Of a DNA stretch of 35,123 nt, positions 1 through 7,679 are shown in pieces (position 1 is the first letter of the stretch; every line of letters starts with the position of its first letter). The position numbers were made by a program, and so were the translations under genes. The stretch lies in assembly GCA_028873825.1 (NCBI GenBank), contig JAPPNM010000026.1:1-35123 (forward strand), given 5' to 3'. The stretch comes from Gemmatimonadota bacterium (GTDB lineage Bacteria > Gemmatimonadota > Gemmatimonadetes > Longimicrobiales > Gaopeijiaceae). Under the pieces are notes generated by a model. That model was not told the DNA's origin. It was given only the letters and a program-made list of their open reading frames with translations, and did not search any database.

Positions 1-104
1 CCTGGTATGCGGCAAACTGACCTTCAACCTGCCCACCTGAAACAGCGAGGAGGCACATTTCGGGAGATCGGGCCGCCGAGATTCCGAGGCCCTACCGTCG
101 CGCG

Positions 105-527
105 ATGACGGACATCTTCGACCGCAAGAAACGAAGCGAGATCATGTCCCGGGTCCGCAGCCGCGACACGGGGCCGGAGATGATCGTCCGCAGGATCGCG
201 CACGGACTCGGGTTCCGGTTTCGCCTCCACCGCGGGGACCTTCCCGGCTCCCCCGATCTCGTGTTTCCGAAGCACAAGACCGTGATCATGGTCCACGGGT
301 GTTTCTGGCACCGGCATCCCGGCTGCAAGTACGCCTCCAGCCCCAAGACGCGCGTGCGGTACTGGGAGGACAAGTTCGAGGGCAACGTGGTCCGGGACCG
401 GCGCAACGAGGAAGCCCTGCACGAGCTAGGCTGGCGGGTGACGGTGATCTGGGAATGCGAGACGAGGGATCGCGAGGCCGTGGCCGAGCGGATCGTGGAG
501 TTCCTGCGGGGCGCGGACGGCGATTAG
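105..527 (+). CDS. vsr: Very short patch repair (Vsr-like) DNA mismatch endonuclease
   Basis: MTDIFDRKKRSEIMSRVRSRDTGPEMIVRRIAHGLGFRFRLHR..LPGSPDLVFPKHKTVIMVHGCFWHRHPGCKYA matches the Vsr signature (RSEIMSRVR, PDLVFP, VHGCFWHRH, C..A..P). Confidence 0.93.
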   Translation: MTDIFDRKKRSEIMSRVRSRDTGPEMIVRRIAHGLGFRFRLHRGDLPGSPDLVFPKHKTVIMVHGCFWHRHPGCKYASSPKTRVRYWEDKFEGNVVRDRRNEEALHELGWRVTVIWECETRDREAVAERIVEFLRGADGD

Positions 528-741
528 TTCCTCCGCCAGTCTCCAGCTCGACCCAGGCGGCCAGCCCATCGGGGCCGAAGGCGTCCGGCATGGGCGGATC
601 GTCCGGCGGCAGGGTGCCGACGTAGCGTCGTCGGGATTCCACACATCGATCACGCCGACGGCTCCTGCCAAGGGGTCTCCTTCGCGTCGGCGCCGCACCC
701 AAAGGAACGGGACCGGGGCATCTCCGGCAAGCTTCGGTCGC
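524..741 (-). pseudogene. Possible frameshifted minus-strand remnant (..APVPFLWVRRRREGDPLAGAVGVIDVWNPDD / RYVGTLPPDDPPMPDAFGPDGLAAWVELETG..)
   Basis: Two frames give protein-like sequence that joins by a single-base shift near 637; lies downstream of mcrC on the same strand. Confidence 0.3.
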
Positions 742-764
742 ACGACTCAAGCGCGTCAGATCAA

Positions 765-1847
765 TCAAGTCGGTCTGCCGTCGCCGCACAGCCCGATCGT
801 GTCCAGCATCTCCTCGTGGATCACCCGCCAGTCCCGGTCGAGGTTGACCGTCCGGGCCTGAATCCAGAATCCCTCCAAACGGACCTTGGCCCTCATTGGT
901 TCCTCGCCGACCTGCGGGTAGAGCAGAATGCCTTCGTGCCGTGCGCCGTCCGGACGGTTGGCCTGGCGGTTCCGCAGGTACGCGAGAAGTTGGTAGAGGT
1001 TGTTGGAGTGCAGCTTGCCGGCGCCGGAGCCGCGTCCGCGGGCGAGGGCGTCGCGGTAGAACTTTGTGTCCAGGATGATGCGGCGGTCGGGAGATTCGAG
1101 GATGACGTCCGCCACCATGACGGGGATCCGTGCCAGATTCGCGGCATCGTCCGCGTAGGGGTCCGCCCAGGCGATCCGGCGGCCTCCCGGATTCACCCGG
1201 TAGACCAGCTGCTCGCGCTCGTAGAATCCCGTTACGAAGTCCTCGAAGAGCCTCCACATGGTGGCCTTGTCCCGGCGGAAGTCGCGGAAGGCGGTATGGC
1301 CGGTGTTCTCGTCGACGACCGCGTTCCGGTAGAGGAGCCAGCACACCGAAAGCAGGTGATGGTAGACGCGGCGCTGGCCTCCCAGCTGGACCTGGCCGAA
1401 GGCGTTCCTCCTAAGCCGAAGGCGCGATACGCCGTCGAGCCTCCTGTACGCGGCGCGTACCTCGCTGCGGACGGCTCCGTCCAATGTGATCCTGGGGCTC
1501 AGCAGACGGCGGAGCGATGTGCGCAGGATGCGGTTGGGCAGGATGTCCGCCGACAGCTCCTCGAATTCGCACGCGGCCCGGGCCCGCGACCGCAGCGCCC
1601 GCTTCGCCGTCTCGCTGACCGCCAACTTGCCGCGAATACCAGCGAGGTCCTCGCGCCGTTCCACGTACCCGCGGTCGATTCCGCGGCGGACGAGGTGATT
1701 GACGCCGGTGGCGAGGACTTTGCCGAGGAGGTCCTGCACCGTCGAGAGGTCGGCAAGGCTGGCGAGCCGCTTCGTATCGCGTTCCTGGACGTGCCTCCAC
1801 GCATAGCAGAGGAGGTAGTAGACGTTGAGGATCGGGATTCGGTTCAA
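765..1847 (-). CDS. mcrC: McrC-like 5-methylcytosine restriction system subunit
   Basis: TTG start LNRIPILNVYYLLCYAW..., ends GDGRPT; nuclease-like core VMVADVILESPDRRIILDTKFY; start lies immediately after the McrB stop (1850). Confidence 0.85.
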   Translation of the reverse strand: MNRIPILNVYYLLCYAWRHVQERDTKRLASLADLSTVQDLLGKVLATGVNHLVRRGIDRGYVERREDLAGIRGKLAVSETAKRALRSRARAACEFEELSADILPNRILRTSLRRLLSPRITLDGAVRSEVRAAYRRLDGVSRLRLRRNAFGQVQLGGQRRVYHHLLSVCWLLYRNAVVDENTGHTAFRDFRRDKATMWRLFEDFVTGFYEREQLVYRVNPGGRRIAWADPYADDAANLARIPVMVADVILESPDRRIILDTKFYRDALARGRGSGAGKLHSNNLYQLLAYLRNRQANRPDGARHEGILLYPQVGEEPMRAKVRLEGFWIQARTVNLDRDWRVIHEEMLDTIGLCGDGRPT

Positions 1848-1849
1848 GG

Positions 1850-4030
1850 TCAGGCGTCGGCCTTGAGTCCGTCCACGGCGTTCTCGACGTCTTCCGGCGA
1901 ATCGAACCAGTACTCGCGGAGAAGCGGAGCGATCTGGGTGTCCACGATATGCCGGTACCAGTCTTCGGCGGGCTTGTCGCCGTCGTCGGGGACAAAGTAG
2001 CTGTGGCCGACCTCGAAGCCGCGGCCAAGTTCGCGGTCGCCGCGGATCTTCTCGTTGAGGCCTGCCATCCGCTCGCAGATGCGGCGGGGGAAGGCGGGGT
2101 CGGCGCCGTTTGACGTGAGGTATTGCCCGAACGCGGTGCGGCCGTAGTCCGACTCGTAGGCCGGCTCCAGAGTCTCGAAGGCGAAACGCCTCCGCAGCGC
2201 GTAGTCGACCAGGGCGAGCGACCGGTCGGCGGTGTTCATCATGCCGAGGATGTGGACGTTCGCGGGGACGTGGAACCGCGCGTCCGAATAGGTCAGCGCG
2301 ACGGCGTAGTCCTCGCTCCGCTTGTCGGCCTCGATCAGCATGAGAAGCTCGCCGAAGATGCGCGACAGGTTGCCCCGGTTGATCTCGTCGATGATGAAGG
2401 CGTGGGGGGTGTCCGGCTTGGCCCGCGCGCGTTCGCAGAAGCGGTGGAAGACGCCGTCCTTGAGGGTGAACCCGCCGTCGTCGGTGGGGCGGTAGCCCTG
2501 CACGAAGTCCTCGTAGGCGTAGGACTGGTGGAACTGGACCATCTCGATGGGGCCGTTGTCCTTGCGGCCGATCAGGCACCAGGCGATCCGGCGGGCGATG
2601 AAGGTCTTTCCGGTGCCGGGCGGGCCTTGCAGGATCAGGTTCTTTCGGGACTTGATGGAGGTGAGGAGGCGGTTGAAGCGGTCGGGGGGGATGAAAAGGT
2701 CTCGGTGGGCGTGAGTGGGGGTGTAGGGGGCGGGGGGTGGAGGCGGGTTGATCTGTTGAAAGTCCATGAGCCACAGGTATAGTCGCACCCAATTCGCATA
2801 CCTTGACCCAAAGCCGGTCAGCCTTTTCGCGGCCCAGCCGCCCCAGTAGGGTCCGAGTGGTATTTCGTGCGCGCAGCGCTGCCAATCCACGGCGCGAGTG
2901 TGAACGCGAAAGCGGGGCGCGTCGGGATCGTAGCGGTACTCGCCGGTAATCCGGCCCCAGCCCAGCAAGTAACGGCCGTTCTTCCGGCTCGCGATCACGA
3001 GGTCCCCAACTTCCATTCCGCTGGCGAAACCGCAGAGGAATCCGACCCTGTTGGAAGGGTTGGGGCCGGATCCCCGGTCGACCAGTTCCTGACGGATCGC
3101 CTCCGCGGACCTACGCAGATCTCCGCAAGCGTCCCAGCCGATCGACGCGACGCCGTCCTCGACCACGCCGGGCCACATGCGTTCTCCGCTGACGTTCATG
3201 TTCATCAGCCACCAGCTCCCGTCGCCAAACTGCTCCCAGAACCACGAGTCGGCCTTCTCATCGTCCCAGAACTCGACGTATGGCAACCGGTAGAAGTGAA
3301 CCTCCGCATCGTCGGATGCAGCTTCCAGGCGCCGTCGGCCTTCCAGGATCGCCTTATCGACGGCGACCGGGTCGGCAGCCTCTTTGGCCCCGAGACGACA
3401 GATCTTCTTCTTGTGGCCGCTCGACACGATCGGCTCGAATTCGTCCGGGAAGATCAAGAAAAGAAGAGCGTGGCGGAACATCCGATTGTCCGCAAACTCG
3501 GTGGAGTCGAGCCAGGAAGCGAACTTCCACGGATCCCCGGCCAGAGCGTGCCGGCGATCCGCATCCAGCGAGAACCAGTCCAGCATCGCGACCGCGAAGA
3601 AGCGGTACTCCGCCCACATGTGCGTGTTGTAGGCGGTCCCCACACTGGCGATTCCAGCCCCGAGCACGTCATCCCCGAGGAGTTCGTGCTCTTCGGGGAA
3701 ATCCCGCCCCGACCAACTCCAGATCGTGCGAACGTGCTGTCGCTTCGTCTCGGCCCTCACTGCCGAGCGGCTCACGATCAGCCGGTACAACCACGCCATT
3801 TCGGCCCACAGGCACTTGGCTTCCTTCGGCCCCGGGCCGAGCTGAAGTTCAAGCTTGGTCAGGAAGGACTCCGATGTCTCGATCGGACGATCCACATACA
3901 GTCGCCGCAACTCCTCGAAGTTCTCGCGCGTCCACAGGGACTGCCCGGTGAACACGGACCCTCCGCCGAGCAGGCATCGGTCCTTCCACTGTTCGGCGGC
4001 GGCGAGGATCCGCCGGGCTTCCGTGACTTG
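1850..4030 (-). CDS. mcrB: McrB-like AAA+ GTPase/ATPase with N-terminal PUA/EVE-like region; start codon uncertain
   Basis: Walker A NLILQGPPGTGKTFIAR, HAFIIDEINRGNLSRIFGELLMLIE, GMMNTADRSLALVDYALRRRF; upstream VGDLVIASRKNGRYLLGWGRITGEYRYD resembles a PUA/EVE-type reader. Open frame runs to 5224 but recognisable sequence ends near 4030. Confidence 0.83.
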   Translation of the reverse strand, partial: QVTEARRILAAAEQWKDRCLLGGGSVFTGQSLWTRENFEELRRLYVDRPIETSESFLTKLELQLGPGPKEAKCLWAEMAWLYRLIVSRSAVRAETKRQHVRTIWSWSGRDFPEEHELLGDDVLGAGIASVGTAYNTHMWAEYRFFAVAMLDWFSLDADRRHALAGDPWKFASWLDSTEFADNRMFRHALLFLIFPDEFEPIVSSGHKKKICRLGAKEAADPVAVDKAILEGRRRLEAASDDAEVHFYRLPYVEFWDDEKADSWFWEQFGDGSWWLMNMNVSGERMWPGVVEDGVASIGWDACGDLRRSAEAIRQELVDRGSGPNPSNRVGFLCGFASGMEVGDLVIASRKNGRYLLGWGRITGEYRYDPDAPRFRVHTRAVDWQRCAHEIPLGPYWGGWAAKRLTGFGSRYANWVRLYLWLMDFQQINPPPPPAPYTPTHAHRDLFIPPDRFNRLLTSIKSRKNLILQGPPGTGKTFIARRIAWCLIGRKDNGPIEMVQFHQSYAYEDFVQGYRPTDDGGFTLKDGVFHRFCERARAKPDTPHAFIIDEINRGNLSRIFGELLMLIEADKRSEDYAVALTYSDARFHVPANVHILGMMNTADRSLALVDYALRRRFAFETLEPAYESDYGRTAFGQYLTSNGADPAFPRRICERMAGLNEKIRGDRELGRGFEVGHSYFVPDDGDKPAEDWYRHIVDTQIAPLLREYWFDSPEDVENAVDGLKADA

Positions 4031-4060
4031 GTCGACCAGGCCCGCCGGGTCGTCGATGGG

Positions 4061-4906
4061 GACGTGTCGGTGTCGGTGCCGGAGATCATGCAGGTCGGGG
4101 GCAGCGCGGGAGGGGCCCGGCCGAAGGCGCTGATCCTCTGGGACCGGTGCGCGAACCGCGTACGATCCGGATTCGCGCGCCCCGAGTCCGGCGAGGAGCC
4201 GTGGCTCATCAAGTTCGACGGGGTGACGGCGGACGCCGCCGGCCGGGGGTTGCGCCGCCCCCGCGGTCCGGGCCCGTGGGGACGCATCGAGTACGCGTAT
4301 TCGTGCATGGCGCGGGAGGCGGGGATCGACATACCCGAGACGCGCCTGCTTCGCGACGGGCCGTTCGCGCACTTCATGGTCAGGCGTTTCGACCGGGTGC
4401 GCAACGATGCCACGGGGACCTTCCGGAGGCTTCACTTCCACAGTCTGGGGGGCCTGCAGCACATCGACTTCAACGACCAGTACGTCTTCGGCTACGAGGG
4501 GTACTTCGACACCATCCGCGCCATCGGACTCGGCCAGCGTTCGGTGAACGAGGCGTTTCGGCGCATGGTCTTCCACGTGGCCACCGTCAACTTCGACGAT
4601 CACGTCAAGAATTGCGGCTTCCTCATGAACCGGGCGAGCCGCTGGCGGCTGGCGCCCGCGTACGACGTGACCTACGCCGAGAACGATGCGTGGACGCGCC
4701 AGCACCAGATGTCGGTGCGGGGGAAGTTCCGGGAGATCACGCGGGGCGACCTGCTGGAGGTGGGGGAGATCTTCGATGTGCCGCGGGGAGGGCGTGAGAT
4801 TGTGGCGGCGGTCGAGGAGGCGGTGGGGGGGTGGGGGGAGCAGGCTCGCGCGGCAGGCGTCCCGGGCGAGATGGCGGAGTGGGTGGGGGGGCGGATATGG
4901 GGGTGA
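4061..4906 (+). pseudogene. HipA-like Ser/Thr kinase lacking its N-terminal domain (candidate in-frame ATG at 4088)
   Basis: VGGSAGGARPKALILWD, NFDDHVKNCGFLM, WRLAPAYDVTYA are HipA kinase motifs; the frame upstream of about 4060 is antisense to mcrB. Confidence 0.75.
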
Positions 4907-5397
4907 CGACCGGCTGCGGGCGCCGTCGGAAATGATCCGCTCGGCGGAGGAGAGCGAGCGCCGCCGTCCGCTCGGGTTAGCCCGAGGTCGAAGAGCGTGT
5001 CCACCCGACGACTCCCTCCGCCGTCCACGACGAGACCGGCGTTGCTCCATCCCCAGCCGCCATGACCAGCTCCGCGTGCGGTCCGTCCATCCACCCAACC
5101 GCACAGCCCACGCGGTTCCGGGCGGGGGGAGACGCGGCGACCGCGGCGCGGCGCGTTGCGGTTGAACCGACCACCGCCGCCGGGTACCATTGAGCGGCCG
5201 CCGACACCCAACCCGCCACCGCACCCCGCGTTCCGATGGCCGTTCACCCTCCTCGCGCCCGCTCCCGGTCTCGCACCGCGGCGCTCTCCGCCCGGATCGC
5301 CCCCCTGCCCCTACCAGCCCGTGGACAAAATCCCCCCGGCATTCGAGCGGCGACGCATCCGCGCCGGCCGCTTCGCTTCACCCGTCCACGCTGTAAA

Positions 5398-5429
5398 GTA
5401 TACGCTACATTATGTAATGTTTGCTATAC
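5398..5429. promoter_or_regulatory. Inverted repeat GTATACGCTACATTA-TG-TAATGTTTGCTATAC, operator-like, upstream of the amidohydrolase
   Basis: Arms ACATTA/TAATGT plus GTATA.GC/GC.TATAC directly visible in an AT-rich patch. Confidence 0.5.
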
Positions 5430-5507
5430 ATTTTGCCCCTCCAAGGCTTCGCTCTGCGTTGCTCCTCGGGCGAATAGCGCTGCTATTCCCCCTTCGTCGC
5501 GCCTTGC

Positions 5508-5555
5508 CGGCCCGGCGCCTCGCCGCTCTCGGTGCTCGCGGGGCCTTATCCACGG
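5508..5555 (+). repeat. 48-bp dispersed repeat copy A (inverted partner at 17717-17764)
   Basis: cggcccggcgcctcgccgctctcggtgctcgcggggccttatccacgg; 45/48 identical by eye to the reverse complement of 17717-17764. Confidence 0.85.
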
Positions 5556-5556
5556 A

Positions 5557-6948
5557 CTGTTCCTCCTGCTCCCGGGGTGCGGGGACGCGCCGGCCCCCCC
5601 GCCGGACGGCGGCCCCCTCGTCATCGACGGCGGCACCGTCGTCGCCATGGACGAGTCGGGCCGGATCCTCGAAGGCGCCGCGGTTGTCGTCGAGGGCGAC
5701 CGAATCTCCGCGCTGCTCGCGCCGGGCGACCCCCGTCCCGGCGGCGCCCGGGTCATCGACGCCACCGGCCACCTGGTCATCCCCGGACTGGTCAACACGC
5801 ACGGCCACGCCGCGATGTCGCTCCTGCGCGGTCTCGCCGACGATCTCCCGCTCCTGACCTGGCTCAACGACTACATCTTTCCCGCCGAGGCCGCGCTCGT
5901 CGCGCCCGACTTCGTCTACTGGGGCACCCTGCTCTCTTCGGTCGAGATGCTGAAGAGCGGGACGACCACGTTCGCCGACATGTACTACTTCCGCGACGAC
6001 ATGGCCCGGGCCGCGACCGCCGCCGGCATCCGCGCGGTCACCGGCCCTCACGTTATCGGCTTCCCCACCCCCGACTTCGCCACCCCCGAGGCCTCGCTGG
6101 CAGGCGCGGCGGAGTTCATGGAGCGGTACCGCGACCACCCCACCGTGGTACCGGCCGTCGCCGCCCACGCCCTCTACACCACCCCCCTCGAGGCGGTCGA
6201 GGCCGCCTTCCGGCTCGCCGAACGATACGACGCGCCCTTCCAGATCCACGCCGCCGAGGACCCCTCCGAGGACGCTGCCGCGCGGGAGCTGACCGGCATG
6301 GGGGTGGTCGAGGCGCTCGGCTCCATCGGCGCGCTTCGGCCCGGGACCGTGCTGGCCCACTCCGTCTACCTCTCGGACGAGGACATCGCGCGCATCGCGG
6401 CGAGCGGCGCCGGGATAGCGCACAACCCGCAGAGCAACATGAAGCTGGGCGTAGCGCGGGCGGCCCCGGTCGCGGCGGCGCTCGCGGCGGGAATCCCGGT
6501 GGGGCTGGGAACGGACGGGCCCGCCAGCAACAACGATCTCGACATGTTCGACGAGATGGACGCCGCCGCCAAGGTTCAGAAGTTCATGCTGGGCGACCCT
6601 GCGGCGCTCCCCGCCGAGACCGTCTTCCGCATGGCCACCGCGGGAGGCGCGCGGGTGCTCAACCTGCACGGCGAGATTGGGTCGCTGGAGCCGGGCAAGC
6701 GTGCCGACATCGTGCTGGTCGACGTGCGGCGCCCAGGGCTGACGCCGCTTTACCGCGTCTATTCGCACCTCGTGTACGCGGCGCGCGGCAGCGACGTGAC
6801 GACGGTGATCGTCAACGGCCGCGTGGTGGTGCGCGACCGCGAGATCGTCACCGTGGACGAGGAGGAGGTGATGGAGCGCGCGCGGGGCTTCGGCGAGCGG
6901 GTGCGGGAGGTGATGGAGAAGGTGGCGGCCGGGCGGGCTGGGGGATGA
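5557..6948 (+). CDS. Amidohydrolase of the MtaD/SsnA/Atz family (5'-methylthioadenosine/S-adenosylhomocysteine deaminase-like), probable lipoprotein; start codon unclear
   Basis: LFLLLPGCGD lipobox-like segment; IPGLVNTHGHAAMSLLRG, FQIHAAED, VLAHSVYLSDEDIA, IAHNPQSNMKLG, GLGTDGPASNNDLDMFDEM. Open frame begins at 5236 but its upstream part includes repeat sequence. Confidence 0.88.
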   Translation: MFLLLPGCGDAPAPPPDGGPLVIDGGTVVAMDESGRILEGAAVVVEGDRISALLAPGDPRPGGARVIDATGHLVIPGLVNTHGHAAMSLLRGLADDLPLLTWLNDYIFPAEAALVAPDFVYWGTLLSSVEMLKSGTTTFADMYYFRDDMARAATAAGIRAVTGPHVIGFPTPDFATPEASLAGAAEFMERYRDHPTVVPAVAAHALYTTPLEAVEAAFRLAERYDAPFQIHAAEDPSEDAAARELTGMGVVEALGSIGALRPGTVLAHSVYLSDEDIARIAASGAGIAHNPQSNMKLGVARAAPVAAALAAGIPVGLGTDGPASNNDLDMFDEMDAAAKVQKFMLGDPAALPAETVFRMATAGGARVLNLHGEIGSLEPGKRADIVLVDVRRPGLTPLYRVYSHLVYAARGSDVTTVIVNGRVVVRDREIVTVDEEEVMERARGFGERVREVMEKVAAGRAGG

Positions 6949-7059
6949 GGGAGGGCTGGAGGGGGGGCTGGTTGCCCGGCTCTACCAGCCCGTGGACACC
7001 CCCCCGGGCGCCTTTATCCACGGAATGAGGGCTCGCCGATTGACCTGATTGGGGTCAAT

Positions 7060-7100
7060 ATGTCAACTGCGATTTACATAATGTAAAGCACAGTTGTCAT
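7060..7100. promoter_or_regulatory. 41-bp concentric palindrome ATGTCAACTGCGATTTACATAATGTAAAGCACAGTTGTCAT with BlaI-like TACAT.ATGTA core
   Basis: 20-nt arms match at 17/20 positions; inner TTTACAT-A-ATGTAAA perfect and shares its centre (7080) with the outer ATGtCAACTG/CAGTTGtCAT. Confidence 0.65.
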
Positions 7101-7186
7101 GTTTGCCCAAGGCCGGACCCCACGCATGGGTTGCTCAACTTTCTCCGGAACCTGCGGTTTCAAAGACGTGTTTACGAAGATTGTCG

Positions 7187-7216
7187 TTGACAAATGCCTT
7201 CCCGCGCCCCTACTGT
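7187..7216 (+). promoter_or_regulatory. Possible sigma70-type promoter for blaI-M56
   Basis: TTGACA, 18 nt, TACTGT; 29 bp before the blaI ATG. Confidence 0.4.
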
Positions 7217-7244
7217 ATGACCACGAACATCTACGAGAACCTTC

Positions 7245-7679
7245 GTGGCGCGAAAAAATGAGAGGACAGGCGGGCGAATGACCGGCCGGCGAGGAAGGCG
7301 GGAGCCGAAGGGCTTCACCGAACGGGAACTCGACGTCATGAGCGTGCTGTGGCGCGAGGGGTCGGGCACGGTCACCGAGGTGCGGCAGGCGCTCGGCGAG
7401 GAGGTGGGCTACACCACCGTCCTCAAGATGCTGCAGATCCTCGAGGAGAAGGGCGCCGTGGGCCACGAGCAGGAAGGCCGCGCCTACCGCTACTTCCCGC
7501 TCGTGGAATCGGTGCGGGCGGGCGGACGGGCGCTCACGCGCATCGTGAACAAGATCTTCCACGGCTCGGCCGAGCGCCTCCTGGCGACCCTGGTGGAGGA
7601 CCGCGAGTTCACCGCCGAGGAGATCGCCCGGATGCGCTCGATCCTCGACCGGGCGGAGCGCAGGGGAGACGAAGAATGA
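7245..7679 (+). CDS. BlaI/MecI/CopY-family transcriptional repressor
   Basis: FTERELDVMSVLWREGSGTVTEVRQALGEEVGYTTVLKMLQILEEKGAVGHEQEGRAYRYFPLV winged-helix signature; stop overlaps the next ATG. Confidence 0.92.
   Translation: MARKNERTGGRMTGRRGRREPKGFTERELDVMSVLWREGSGTVTEVRQALGEEVGYTTVLKMLQILEEKGAVGHEQEGRAYRYFPLVESVRAGGRALTRIVNKIFHGSAERLLATLVEDREFTAEEIARMRSILDRAERRGDEE

Noticed and set aside
2867-4906. 679-aa plus-strand ORF
   Set aside because: Residues before about 4060 are antisense to mcrB with low-quality composition; only the HipA-like C-terminal part is credible.
1850-5224. 1124-aa ORF as a single McrB protein
   Set aside because: The portion upstream of about 4030 is antisense to hipA and reads as arginine/proline-rich junk; the real gene is shorter.
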